Assembly: GCA_946803715.1 (NCBI GenBank) | Contig: CAMPET010000148.1 | Span: 1 to 35,631, forward strand | Direction of reading: 5' to 3' | DNA from: Beroe ovata | Taxonomy: Eukaryota > Ctenophora > Nuda > Beroida > Beroidae | Length of the DNA stretch: 35,631 nt | Part shown: positions 1 to 9,700 of the stretch, one piece after another | Layout of the letters: each line of letters begins with the position of its first letter | Numbering within the stretch: the stretch's first letter is position 1 | Translations under genes and position numbers: made by a program | Notes under the pieces: model-generated | What the model was told of the DNA's origin: nothing | Databases searched by the model: none | What the model saw: the letters and a program-made list of their open reading frames with translations, nothing else

Positions 1-98
1 AAAGTTTCGGCTGATTCTGAGGAAATTAGATTATATTATTAACAGATCATCTGAACGTTTCACATCAATATGACATCACGTCCTCACGAGTGTTGAGC

Positions 99-136
99 TA
101 TAAATAGTGGGATATGTCAAGTAGTTACTACTCAGT
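99..136 (+). promoter_or_regulatory. Possible TATA box and initiator ahead of ORF1
   Basis: TATAAATA lies at 99-106 and a TCAGT initiator-like motif at 132-136, about 115 bp upstream of the first ORF1 ATG at 250. The spacing (about 35 bp from TATA start to the initiator A) is slightly long. The equivalent region upstream of the second ORF1 copy does not carry this sequence. It may therefore be flanking genomic DNA rather than part of the element. Confidence 0.3.
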
Positions 137-249
137 GTGAAGTTAAATTCAGAGAATCTATTAATAACTGAATTAAACTTTACAACACTACTTTATACAA
201 TCAAATTTGAGGTGGTGCAATAGAAGAGCAGTTCCCACACCTCATAGCC

Positions 250-502
250 ATGTTACATGAATGTGAAAGTGATAATGACACCGACATCAGCCACAACCTC
301 ATGTCGCCTCACAGCATCTTCCCACGTCCTGCAACTCCTCCCATCTCAAGCAAACGCACTCACTCGTCCACTCCCAAACTCACCAAAGTTTGTACTCCAC
401 TGAAAGGTAACCCTACTTGTACCCCACTAACTCTTATCAATGATTTTGGTATATGTTCTTCTTGCAATGATCAAAATGCTCTGGACAAATCTGTGAAATG
501 CC
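250..502 (+). pseudogene. ORF1 N-terminal fragment of the retrotransposon, first copy
   Basis: This 84-codon fragment starts at an ATG with MLHECESDN and closely matches the N-terminus of the second ORF1 copy starting at 1036. It contains the proline/serine/threonine-rich leader and the first cysteines of the PHD-like finger (CSSC, then KC). It is cut by the single N at 503, beyond which the sequence is unrelated. The second Cys of the later pair seen in the other copy is changed to Ser here (DKS instead of DKC), consistent with decay. It is not a complete gene. Confidence 0.75.
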
Positions 503-503
503 N

Positions 504-997
504 TCTTGTCGAAAACCCGACGTTATGTCGATGATCTTATCACCACCAACTATCTTAACTTTGAAGCTCTCATAAAACAGATCTATCATCCTTCTCTTGA
601 AATGGAGAGGTCAGGTACTGACAACAAGAACGTGAATTACCTGGACCTCAACATCTCTATCCAACCTGGCAAGGTCTTAGTGTCTGTATATAATAAAACT
701 GACGATTTTAATTTCAATGTAGTTTCTTTGACCTTCCCTCAGAGTAATATTCCCCTGGAAGTAGGCCATAATGTTTTCTTTAGTCAAATCCTAAGATATG
801 GCACCATTTGTACAGAATTTGAATCATTCATATCTAACCTCAACAAAGTCTTCCACAAGTTGAGAGAAAGAGGTTATGAACATTCTGATCTAGTTAACAT
901 TATCAAACGTTGCCTTAGGAAAAATAATACTACCTTTCAAAAGTATCACATCATAGATTTTAAACTTATCAACACTACTTATTACAATCAAATTTGA
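504..997 (+). pseudogene. YVDD-type reverse transcriptase fragment
   Basis: An open frame of about 163 codons begins inside a reverse transcriptase palm: YVDD follows the join at once. It continues through a conserved C-terminal part with LDLNIS, a VYNK-DDFNF block and SNIP, and stops at TGA 995-997. Nothing upstream of YVDD is present, so motifs A and B are missing and the piece cannot be active. It differs from the CR1-like ORF2 further right (FADD). The VYxK block recalls Penelope-like and related reverse transcriptases, but the family is not certain. Its 3' end runs into the leader of the second ORF1 copy. Confidence 0.55.
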
Positions 998-1035
998 GGT
1001 GGTGCATACAAGAGCAGTTCCCACACCTCATAGCT

Positions 1036-2003
1036 ATGTTACATGAATGTGAAAGTGATAATGAGACGGACATCAGCCACAACTTCACCTCATCTCACAG
1101 CAACACCCCACGTCCTGCTACCCCTCCTGTTTCAAGCAAGCGCACTCATTCTTCCACTCCGAAAATCACCAAAGTTTGTACTGCACTGAAAGGTAATCCA
1201 TCATGTACTGCACTGACTTTGATCAATGATTTTGGAATTTGCTCTTCTTGTGACGATCAAAATGCCCTGGACAAATGTGTTAAATGTCTATTTTGTCACA
1301 AAAATTTTCATGCTATCTGTAAACAAGATAATGGTGGTGCAGATAACGTCCTGTGTAACATAACCTTCTTAGAGCAGTACACCAAGCGGGTTGACAAGCA
1401 AGATGCCTTTTCCGGTACTTTTTGCTTTGTTTGTGATCCCTGTCTCACAAACCATGAACAGAAGCATGCAGCTTCACTTCAAGAACATGTTTATACCCTT
1501 GAACGCAAGATGGAATCCATGGAGTCAAATATTAGCCAAATAAAGGAGCTCATTGTGAACCAGAATCGTTCAGACCCATCACCTGTTTCATCCACCAAGT
1601 CTGTTGATCTAAGCTCTGAAGCCAATCCATGGAAATGTCAAGAAGGACTGAAGAGGGTCAAATCCAAAACTCCCATCATTGTCAAAATGAGTTCTTCAGG
1701 TAGTTCTGTTGCAGATGGTGACTTGGAAAAAATCATCACTGAGAATCGGATACAGGTTGATAAGAGTTACAAAAACAAATCTGGAGAAAATGTACTTGTT
1801 GTTGAACGTGCTGAGGACAGAGCCAAACTTACTCACAAGCTGAAAGAATTGCACCCTGGTCACAAGGTCTTCCAACCTCCAGAGCGATTACCAACAATAT
1901 CAGTGGCAAACATCATTGAAAATATTTCACCCGAGGTTCTCAAAGCAAGAATACTTTCAATACATGAGGAAATCTCATCCATGGTCTCAAATGGCGCAGC
2001 ATT
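1036..2003 (+). pseudogene. Retrotransposon ORF1, N-terminal two thirds
   Basis: The frame is open from 994, but the first ATG is at 1036 (MLHECESDN), matching the first copy. Residues about 70-145 hold a PHD-like zinc finger: CSSC, CVKC, a CHKNFHAIC segment and CFVCDPC. A predicted coiled coil follows (ERKMESMESNISQIKELI), then a basic linker and an RRM-like stretch. ORF1 proteins of this group bind element RNA and chaperone it in the ribonucleoprotein particle. The frame is broken at 2004, where an N and a CA tract intervene. The missing continuation appears again from 2111, in a copy that is similar but not identical. This looks like a join of two copies rather than one intact gene. Confidence 0.75.
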
Positions 2004-2107
2004 NCACACACACACACACACACACACACACCGGTTTTAATCTAAACCGTAAACGCCTTACTACTACAATATAGTGATAAAATTTGTTACATAACTAAAG
2101 CCATGTA
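2004..2107. repeat. Single-N join, CA microsatellite and filler interrupting ORF1
   Basis: N at 2004 is followed by a CA tract (to about 2030) and about 75 bp of unrelated AT-rich DNA, before ORF1 homology resumes near 2108. Because the sequence on both sides encodes the same ORF1 segment, this is either an assembly join or an insertion with duplication. Confidence 0.8.
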
Positions 2108-2110
2108 TGG

Positions 2111-2686
2111 CATCCTGGCCACAAAGTGTTCGAGCCTCCTGAAAGATTGCCTACCATATCAGTGGCTAACATCATTGATAACTTATCTCCTGAGGAGCTC
2201 AAAACAAGACTTTTATCAATGCACGAAGAAATTTCCTCAATGGTCACAGATGGTGCTACGTTTGAAGTTCTGTATGTGAGGGAACAGAGGAATGGGAAGA
2301 GACATCAAGCATGCATCAGAGTGAGTAATGAAATCCGTAAGTTCATTGAACACATAGGCAATAGAGTTTACATTGGAATGTACAGTTGCAGTGTGTACGA
2401 TCATTTCTATGTGAAGAGATGTAACAACTGCCAGAAATTTCACCACTACCAGGATAAATGCAAAGCAGCAAAACCCGTATGTGCTAAATGTGCCGGTGAA
2501 CATAAGTCCAATGAATGTAAGTCTTGCAATGAGCCCAATTTTGTTCCAACATGTATCAACTGTAAGAGTGACAAGACATCATTCACCCATACTCATGAAG
2601 CAACTTCGCTCCAGTGTCCATCATACCAGGCTGAACAGGATAAGCTGAAAAAGTCTATCAAATTTTATAATTCAAAAAACGTATAA
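2111..2686 (+). CDS. Retrotransposon ORF1, C-terminal part with zinc knuckles
   Basis: This is the C-terminal part of an ORF1 copy. It begins in the segment PERLPTISVANII, also present at about 1880, and contains an RRM-like fold. Three Cys/His clusters follow: a CX2CX4HX4C knuckle (CNNCQKFHHYQDKC), a CX2CX3HX4C knuckle (CAKCAGEHKSNEC) and a third CX2C...H...C group. Such knuckles bind nucleic acid in gag-like proteins of CR1/Jockey elements. It has no ATG of its own, so it depends on the interrupted upstream part. The stop is TAA at 2684-2686, six bases after a frameshift-type heptamer (2674-2680), and the ORF2 frame overlaps its end. Confidence 0.75.
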   Translation, partial: HPGHKVFEPPERLPTISVANIIDNLSPEELKTRLLSMHEEISSMVTDGATFEVLYVREQRNGKRHQACIRVSNEIRKFIEHIGNRVYIGMYSCSVYDHFYVKRCNNCQKFHHYQDKCKAAKPVCAKCAGEHKSNECKSCNEPNFVPTCINCKSDKTSFTHTHEATSLQCPSYQAEQDKLKKSIKFYNSKNV

Positions 2687-5550
2687 TTCCCAGCCACACT
2701 ACGGGCACTTGTAATCTTGTTGGTTTGAATTGTCTGTCATGGAATGTTCGATCAATGAATAATAAGGTTGATTCAGTTATGGAACACATTGTAAGCAAGA
2801 ACCCAATGTTAGTTTTCATCCAAGAGACGTGGCTCACAGAAGCTCACAATCATATCACTGCAACAGTCAAGGCTCACGGTTATGACATTCATCATCACTA
2901 TCGTTCTGACTCTCGAGGTGGTGGAGTTGCAATTTTGTTTAGGGTAGGTCTCATTAAAATAGTGAAACTTTTTATAAGCAATCAACCCTCCTTTGAATCA
3001 GTATCATTGAAAGTGAAATTACCCAATAAGAAGCACCTACTCTGTTCATGTGTTTACAGAACTGGACAACTTGCATCATCATTTTTCCATGACTTCGAAA
3101 TGTTTCTAAGTGACCTCATCTCCAGGTCCGACCAGCTACTCATATGTGGCGACTTTAACATTCATATGGATGAAACCAGTAGAAGTCAAGGTCACCTGCA
3201 CAAGCTCATATCAGACTTTGGACTCACCCAGCATGTCAGCGGACCCACCCATACATCTGGTCACACACTCGATCTTGTAATTGCTTCTCATGATATTGTA
3301 ACTACTGGGCAAACTTATGCTACACATCTGTCAGATGACTTTCCAACATGTGATCACTTTTCTATATCAGTAAACCTCAATACTGCCGCACAAAAGTCAG
3401 ATGATAGAAAGAAAATCTCATTCAGGAACATCAAGAATATTGAGGCAAATGAGTTCAGACTGGATATTCAGGATGCCTTGTTGCAAGTCAATAAATCTGA
3501 TGAATCTTTTGAAGCTATTGTTGATAACTACAATACCTTGGTGTCTGGCACACTTGATAAACACGCCCCCCTTTTAATGAAATGGATCAGAGACGTGCCA
3601 GATTCCAAATGGTTTGACTCTTGCTACAAAGCCGCAAGATCAAGGAGAAGAAAAGCTGAGAAAACGTGGAAGAAGACTCTTTTGGAAGAAGACAGAATCT
3701 ACTTTGAAAACTTGCGAAGATTCTGTAATGAGTTGGCTGATAAGAAGAAAAAGGAATATTTCACGAACCACTTCAAGAAATATAACTACTCTCAAAAGGG
3801 GCTGTTCAAATTCGTAGAAACATTTCTAGATACGGATCAATGCCTCACACTACCTACAAGTGAAGACTTGCAAGACACTGTTAATAAGTTCAATTCATAC
3901 TTCACGTCTAAAATTGAAAACATCAGGCAATCATTCAGCTCCGTTTCAGAGACACAGGACTCCACCGCGAAGTTTTTCGGCTGCTCACTCTCAGACTTTG
4001 AGCCAACCACCATTTCCGAATTGAAAGAAATCCTTAGTGAGTCTCAACTGAAATCTTGTGACTTGGACCCCATTCCTGCAACATTGATGTCAGACAATCT
4101 AGATCTCTTCATCCCAACCTTATGCAAGATTGTCAATGCATCTCTTTCAATGGGCTCCATGCAAAACTTGAAGTCAGCCAATTTGATTCCTCTGATAAAA
4201 GGTCAATCTTTGGATCCAAATGCACTCAAAAACTATCGCCCTGTATCCAATCTGGCATTCGTTGGAAAAATTGTTGAAAAAGTTGTTCAAAGGAGACTCA
4301 ATCAACATCTTAAACGGAACAACCTTAATGTAGACAATCAATCAGCATATAAGAAACACTTCAGCACTGAGACCTTGATGATCAGGATTGTTAATGATCT
4401 TCTGATAGCATCTGATGAGAACAAAGCGACTGTGGTCATGCTCTTGGATTTGTCAGCTGCATTCGATACGGTTGACCACCAGAAATTATTGTCAATTCTT
4501 GAAAAGGAGATTGGAATAACTGGTAAAGCACTGGAGTGGTTCAAGAGTTACTTATCAGGACGTTGCCAGAAAGTCAAAATTGGTGAGAATGAATCTGTTG
4601 AAATCGTCATCAAGTTCGGTGTTCCACAGGGTTCTGTCCTGGGACCCATACTATTCAATATTTATATCAGGTCAATTTACCGAACCATCACTCCTGGATT
4701 CTTTAACATTCATGGGTTTGCGGACGATCACCAACTCTTCAAATCATTCAGACCAGAGAGAGAATATCAGGTAGCTACTACTGACATACCTCTTTGTTTC
4801 CAAAAAATCAAAGAATGGATGAGTAGCCACTATCTACAGCTCAATCCTGGAAAGACGGAAATCATTGTATTTGGCAATACCAAAACTCTCTCGAAACTAA
4901 AGATTCATGGATCTTTCATCAATGCAGAAACTTGTGTTAGATATGTTTCCACAGCAAAGAACTTGGGATGTTACTTAGACTCATCATTGACGCTTACCCC
5001 TCAAGTAGACAAGCTGAAACTCAAATGCTTGCACAGTCTCCGACAAATCTCAAAGATGAAGTCATTCTTATCACAAAAACAGATTCAGCAACTTGTACAA
5101 GCAATCGTTATATCTTCCCTCGATTACTGCAATTCCTTGTATTATGGCACCCACTCTGAAAATCTGAGGAAGCTCCAGAATATTCAAAATAGGGCATGCA
5201 GTGTCATATTAGGCTTGAGAAGAAGAGATCCCAAGACCGAGCATCTTAAGTCTCTCCATTGGCTCAAAATCCCTGAAAGGATTGAATTCAAACTGCTGCT
5301 CACAGTGTTCAAGATCTTGAATGGTATTGCTCCGAATTATCTCATTGAACTCATCAGCTACAACAACATCAGTGGTAGTAGAATGCCGTCACTAAAATCT
5401 TTCATTCCCAAGTCGAAAATGGGGTCAAGATCATTTGTATTTAGTGCTGCTCGGCTCTGGAATGAATTACCACTGCACGTGACGTCGTGCTCAACACTAG
5501 AAACATTCAAAAGTTCGCTGAAGACATTTCTTTTTATGAGGTCATACTAG
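2671..5550 (+). CDS. Retrotransposon ORF2: APE endonuclease and reverse transcriptase
   Basis: About 950 codons are open without a stop. The N-terminal third is an APE-like endonuclease that nicks target DNA for target-primed reverse transcription: LSWNVRSMN, QETWL, the CGDFNIHMD block near residue 140 and a TCDHFSI end. From about residue 490 comes the reverse transcriptase: NYRPVSNL, LDLSAAFDTVDH (catalytic Asp), GVPQGSVLGP and FADD (the YxDD box, near 4715-4727). The C-terminal SLHWLKIPERI and ARLWNELP segments are typical of CR1/L2-like elements. No ATG precedes the endonuclease motif, so translation probably begins by frameshifting from ORF1 or by reinitiation. The frame is intact, which suggests a fairly young copy. 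Confidence 0.9.
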   Translation, partial: FKKRIIPSHTTGTCNLVGLNCLSWNVRSMNNKVDSVMEHIVSKNPMLVFIQETWLTEAHNHITATVKAHGYDIHHHYRSDSRGGGVAILFRVGLIKIVKLFISNQPSFESVSLKVKLPNKKHLLCSCVYRTGQLASSFFHDFEMFLSDLISRSDQLLICGDFNIHMDETSRSQGHLHKLISDFGLTQHVSGPTHTSGHTLDLVIASHDIVTTGQTYATHLSDDFPTCDHFSISVNLNTAAQKSDDRKKISFRNIKNIEANEFRLDIQDALLQVNKSDESFEAIVDNYNTLVSGTLDKHAPLLMKWIRDVPDSKWFDSCYKAARSRRRKAEKTWKKTLLEEDRIYFENLRRFCNELADKKKKEYFTNHFKKYNYSQKGLFKFVETFLDTDQCLTLPTSEDLQDTVNKFNSYFTSKIENIRQSFSSVSETQDSTAKFFGCSLSDFEPTTISELKEILSESQLKSCDLDPIPATLMSDNLDLFIPTLCKIVNASLSMGSMQNLKSANLIPLIKGQSLDPNALKNYRPVSNLAFVGKIVEKVVQRRLNQHLKRNNLNVDNQSAYKKHFSTETLMIRIVNDLLIASDENKATVVMLLDLSAAFDTVDHQKLLSILEKEIGITGKALEWFKSYLSGRCQKVKIGENESVEIVIKFGVPQGSVLGPILFNIYIRSIYRTITPGFFNIHGFADDHQLFKSFRPEREYQVATTDIPLCFQKIKEWMSSHYLQLNPGKTEIIVFGNTKTLSKLKIHGSFINAETCVRYVSTAKNLGCYLDSSLTLTPQVDKLKLKCLHSLRQISKMKSFLSQKQIQQLVQAIVISSLDYCNSLYYGTHSENLRKLQNIQNRACSVILGLRRRDPKTEHLKSLHWLKIPERIEFKLLLTVFKILNGIAPNYLIELISYNNISGSRMPSLKSFIPKSKMGSRSFVFSAARLWNELPLHVTSCSTLETFKSSLKTFLFMRSY
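2674..2686 (+). promoter_or_regulatory. Candidate -1 ribosomal frameshift site between ORF1 and ORF2
   Basis: A AAA AAC occupies 2674-2680 in exactly the right phase (ORF1 codons AAA 2675-2677 and AAC 2678-2680), with the ORF1 stop two codons on. Slipping back one base enters the ORF2 frame, which is open from 2671. ORF2 has no ATG until 2755, which is after the conserved endonuclease Asn codon at 2743. Only weak downstream base pairing is visible (around 2693-2706), so a stimulating structure is not established. Confidence 0.5.
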
Positions 5551-5756
5551 TGTATCACCAATCATGTCACAATTGTCACAAACAGTGAACTCGAACGTTT
5601 TTACAATTAAATCAAACAGGCAATTTAAAATTTTCCCTCAATTGTCAGCTTTAAGTGACAAATTTTCCGCACATAACTATGTCACACAGTTGTACATAGG
5701 AGCAAGATATTTGATATTTTAGCTACCTCGTTACTGTGTTAAAACTACAATATTTT
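5551..5756 (+). other. Retrotransposon 3' untranslated sequence
   Basis: AT-rich sequence follows the ORF2 TAG and runs to the single N at 5757. No gene is seen. The true 3' end of the element and its terminal short repeat are not identifiable, because the join falls here. Confidence 0.5.
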
Positions 5757-5757
5757 N

Positions 5758-5935
5758 CTTTGAACGGATAAGGGCCCTTAACATGAACACCGATTTTAGG
5801 ATTGACGTGAATTTTTGGTTTTCCGAGTTCCTTATGGTCTGTGAGCTATGGTGAAAGTTTGGGAGCTATCCTCAAATGCACACTCACACTTGCATGTTTT
5901 GAACGGATAAAAACCGAAGTTCCAATCAAGGGACG
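5758..5935 (+). repeat. Isolated copy of the 172-bp satellite monomer
   Basis: This shares the block order of the tandem array at 18.7-20.4 kb: GGGCCCTTAAC, GACGTGAATTTTTGGTT, CCGAG, GAGCTATG, GGGAGCTATCCTCAAATGC and CATGTTTTGAACGGATAA. It carries the 'B' variant words and lacks about 20 bp in the middle. The monomer is therefore dispersed as well as tandem. Confidence 0.8.
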
Positions 5936-6731
5936 ATAAGGATGTTGTTTTTCATTTATTTGAAGCTATGCATGGTAACTGATTGTTACCAATACAAGAG
6001 TGATATTTCACCATGGCCACAAACATGTTCTCACCTTGCACTTGTCAACATCTACTTTGAGGAATGTACAGTCACTGTATTTCACGCTGAGTTGAGAGAA
6101 CACTGGAGCAATTCTGACACACGGTCCGCACCAGGTTGCAAAGAAATCTACGACAACCACCTAGGAATACCATGCGTGTTACCATGGAAACATATACTGA
6201 TACCATGCGTGTTACCATGGTGCATGGAATAGTGGTAGTTTTGTCATACACTCACCTTGCCATTGGAAGCTGCTGTCTGCATCTCAGTTGCAAACTGTTC
6301 GTCCGATTCCACGTGTATCACAGACATGATTACTAGAAACATAGTGAGTACAATCAGTGTGTGTGTGTGTGTGTGTGTTTGTCTGGTTTACAGTAGAATT
6401 GTTTAGTTAGTAGAATTGTTTACAGTAGAACTGTTTAGAATGGTGCAATTCAAGGTAGGAAGAGGTTACGGAACCAAATAAGTGAAATAGATTCAGTATA
6501 AAATGATAAATACCAAGACAAATATTAATCAAAGAGTCACACAGCCTATAAAAAGCGTGAAATAAAATTTAAATTTTATTTAAACACTTATTAAATGGAA
6601 CGTCAGTCGTCACTCATCCATAATCTTAAGTAGATTTCTGAGTAGAAACAAAATATCCAACCCACAGTCCATAGTCAGAACGCAAAGGCTCACATCATCT
6701 CAGTAAACTTCCAGAACTCTAGATAAGAACT
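5936..6731. other. Non-coding spacer with short repeats
   Basis: No gene is supported. A 31-bp direct duplication starting ACCATGCGTGTTACCATGG lies at about 6168-6221, and a GT microsatellite at about 6358-6379. Two short TACAGTAGAA repeats lie at 6390-6430. This region is downstream of TRIP13 and holds its likely poly(A) signal at 6575-6580. Confidence 0.6.
6560..6581. terminator. Palindromic poly(A) signal downstream of TRIP13
   Basis: A perfect 22-bp palindrome at 6560-6581 contains AATAAA on the + strand (6561-6566) and on the minus strand (6580-6575). The minus-strand hexamer lies about 150 bases past the TRIP13 stop, a normal distance for its poly(A) signal. The same palindrome could serve a transcript coming from the retrotransposon side. 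Confidence 0.5.
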
Positions 6732-9700
6732 CTATCCGCCATTACATGGTCTAGATTCTTTCTTTAGATGATTCTTATCAAGACTATCTCTGTCTGTGAG
6801 CTGCTTTTCCACTGCGTTGTCTAGAGCAGCGAGAAATTCCGTCATGTTGGGCACACTCCTGGAACACACGTTGCTATAGCAACAGTTGTATCTATTACAG
6901 CAACAAATAGTGGGTACAAAGTGTTGTAGTGGTAAGGTATCTACCTGAAGTTAGCGTATGAGTGAGCGAGGAATGGCAACTTTCTGAGTGTTCGTCCACT
7001 CAATCCCTCACACTTGTTCGATAAAGAGAACAGAGCTGCAGAACAAATCGTTACTCTGTAAGTTACCATGGTAACCTATCACATGGTAACCATGGGTAAC
7101 TGAGGATAGAACATACCTGAGCTAGTGGTAGTTGTGGAACAAGATGCATTTTGTAGAGCAGTTACCACTCTGTACTTCATTATGTCCTCTATACTGCCTG
7201 ACAATATACAGCATGAAAAACCATGGTTACACATAGCAACCATAGTAACGGCATGATTCACTATGCTGCTCACCATTAATCAGTCCCACCCTACACAACT
7301 CCCCCAAACATGAAGAGAGAATGTTGTAGATAGCGTTGGGTCCGGGCGGTCCAATATACTGTTTTATATCGGCCCTGTCCACAAATGCTAAATCCACATT
7401 TCCTGTGATACAGTATGAACAACAGCTTATGGCAAAGAGGGGTGGGTGGATTGTAGACAGTTTCGATTTGATATTCTACCAGACTACCTGATACATTTGA
7501 TGTAGTTAGTATCATGACATTAGGATACTGCTTAATAGCGTCCAGCTGCGTCAATAATGCGTTTACCACACGTACCTGCGCGAGATATAAACACTCAGAA
7601 CAAGCAATCATGACAACATGGTGCTGCCATGACAACGTGTCCATGTCATGATGTTGCTATAGCAACTCTTACCGCATCAGACGGCTCAGATCCGGCCATA
7701 CTCTGCCTAGCAGCTGTCAAACTCTCCACCTCATCTATTAGGACAAATACCAATGCTTGTGGATCGTCGATCAGTTCCTGTGATGAGCAGAGTAAACAGT
7801 CCCGACACAAAACTTCATTCCTTCATTCACACGCTTCATGCAACTGTGACATAATAGTCGCCCGTTACACAGAAATCTCGATCTTCTATGATGTCGCGTC
7901 GCGCGCTGGTACATTTTCCTGATATCCGCGCCTCGAAATTACAGTGCCTACGAAAACACTTTATTGAGAGCGCGCAGTGAGATGCAGCCCCGTTTACAGT
8001 TGCTAATTGATTGGCAATTATCTAATTGATAAATTGATATCAGACAGAAGAAGGACCGGGATTACATGATTCGTGGAGTCAGGACAAGTGGTGTCAGAGT
8101 GAAGAGAGTTAGATGCAGACTATAATTGACCTCTTTACTTAAACTAGGATTAGATTAAACTTTGAGTAGACAAACATGGACAGCGTTACCCATTTGAGTA
8201 CAATAACATGCTAATATAATAACAATTTCACTGCATCGATCAATGATCACACACCGATCTTCTGCTTTCTGAGGTCACAGTTCACGCATTGATCACGCAA
8301 TCATTTGCTTCGCCTCTGCGATCACACTTTCTGTTCCTCATCACCCCCCTCTTGAACAGGCGAATACTGTTTCTCAGGGTAAACCCACCAACACAGCAAG
8401 TAGAGTAGGCCACTCATAAGATTCATCCCCACTCGCAGGAACACGTACACCAATATCAGTCTATCTATATCATAGAGCAGACAGTTCCCTACTGTGCCGT
8501 CTTTAGCAGTTCTCCACACGGTACAGAAGTTGTCGATCACCCAGCCGAATATAATGGGCGCTGGCAGCGTGCCAAGTGCACGTGTCACAGATGATCTGAC
8601 CCCCTGAGTGAAGGTCCTGTCCACTTCTCCGACTACCCGCTGATAGATGTATGCGTGAGCAGCAAACCCGCTGAAACCGATAACTGTCCCTATTGTGGTG
8701 ATGAACAGTGAGATGTACATTCTGGTGGGACACCGAGATCCACACTGTCCAGGGACTGCGGCTCCTGTTTTAGTGCACGTGCAACCCGAGAAATGGGTAA
8801 CTTTCCCCTCAGAGTCGAGTGTGACGTCATGGCAACCTGCGTGACACGGAGAGAAAAATGTGACGTCACTGTCACAGACAGGCTGGTGAAATGCGGTGCG
8901 ACACCCACACTCCGAGTTACATTCATCAACAAGAGAGATGGGAAAGTCCGGAGAGAGAGGGGTGTCCAGATTGGGAGAGACGGAGTTAAGAGTGGGGCTA
9001 TCCAGATTGGGAGAGATGGAGTTTAGAGTGGGGGTATCCAGATTGGGAGAGATGGAGTTTAGAGTGGGGGCATCCAGATTGGGAGAGATGGAGTTTAGAG
9101 TGGGGGTTTCCAGAGCGGATGAGTTGAGTGTGGCTAGCTGTGTGTAGGAGATATCAACTCCCGCGTATGTTTCACTGGGACAGTACAGGAATATTCCGAA
9201 TGAGAACGGCACGGCAGATAGCCGGATTATAGCGTAAACCAGCTGTAATTTCCTCGGCTGCCACTCCCTCAGTTTCATGAGAGCACCACTCAACACGAGG
9301 CCGATACCGAACCCGATAATGTTACTCAGACCCATGATACTCCCCACGGACTTGTAGTCCAGTCGGAAGAGAAGGGCATAGAGCTTGGGGTAGTAGCTGT
9401 ACGCCCCCGTGGCAAGGAACAGGAATATGTCCCCCACAATGAGACAAGTCAGGGCTTTGTTCAGGAGGACTCGTTTGAATGCTGGGACCATGTCCCGTGT
9501 GATGTCACCCAAACTCCTTTCCAACTCGTTCTTCTTCTCCAACACAGATGTTATCCCCCTCCGAACTTTGTCTTGGAGTACTACTTTAGCAGCGGGCATC
9601 TGGCGAGGGAAGAGCAGGACTATGAAACTGAAGAGGAACAGGAGGACCCCCGGGAAAAACATTCCCGCCCACCACGCCCCCACCCACTCCTTGCTATCGG

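Larger units (their letters stand above)
1..5756 (+). mobile_element. Composite CR1-like non-LTR retrotransposon region
   Basis: The block holds at least two copies of the same family joined end to end. A 5' piece with the ORF1 start (1-502) is followed after a single N by a second copy (about 955-2003), then by a third piece (2108-5756). The pieces overlap in content: 165-500 resembles 955-1290, and 1852-2003 resembles 2111-2262. ORF1 has a PHD-like finger and gag-type zinc knuckles. ORF2 has an APE-type endonuclease followed by reverse transcriptase. This architecture is typical of the CR1/Jockey group. The exact clade is not assigned, and target-site duplications were not found. Confidence 0.85.
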
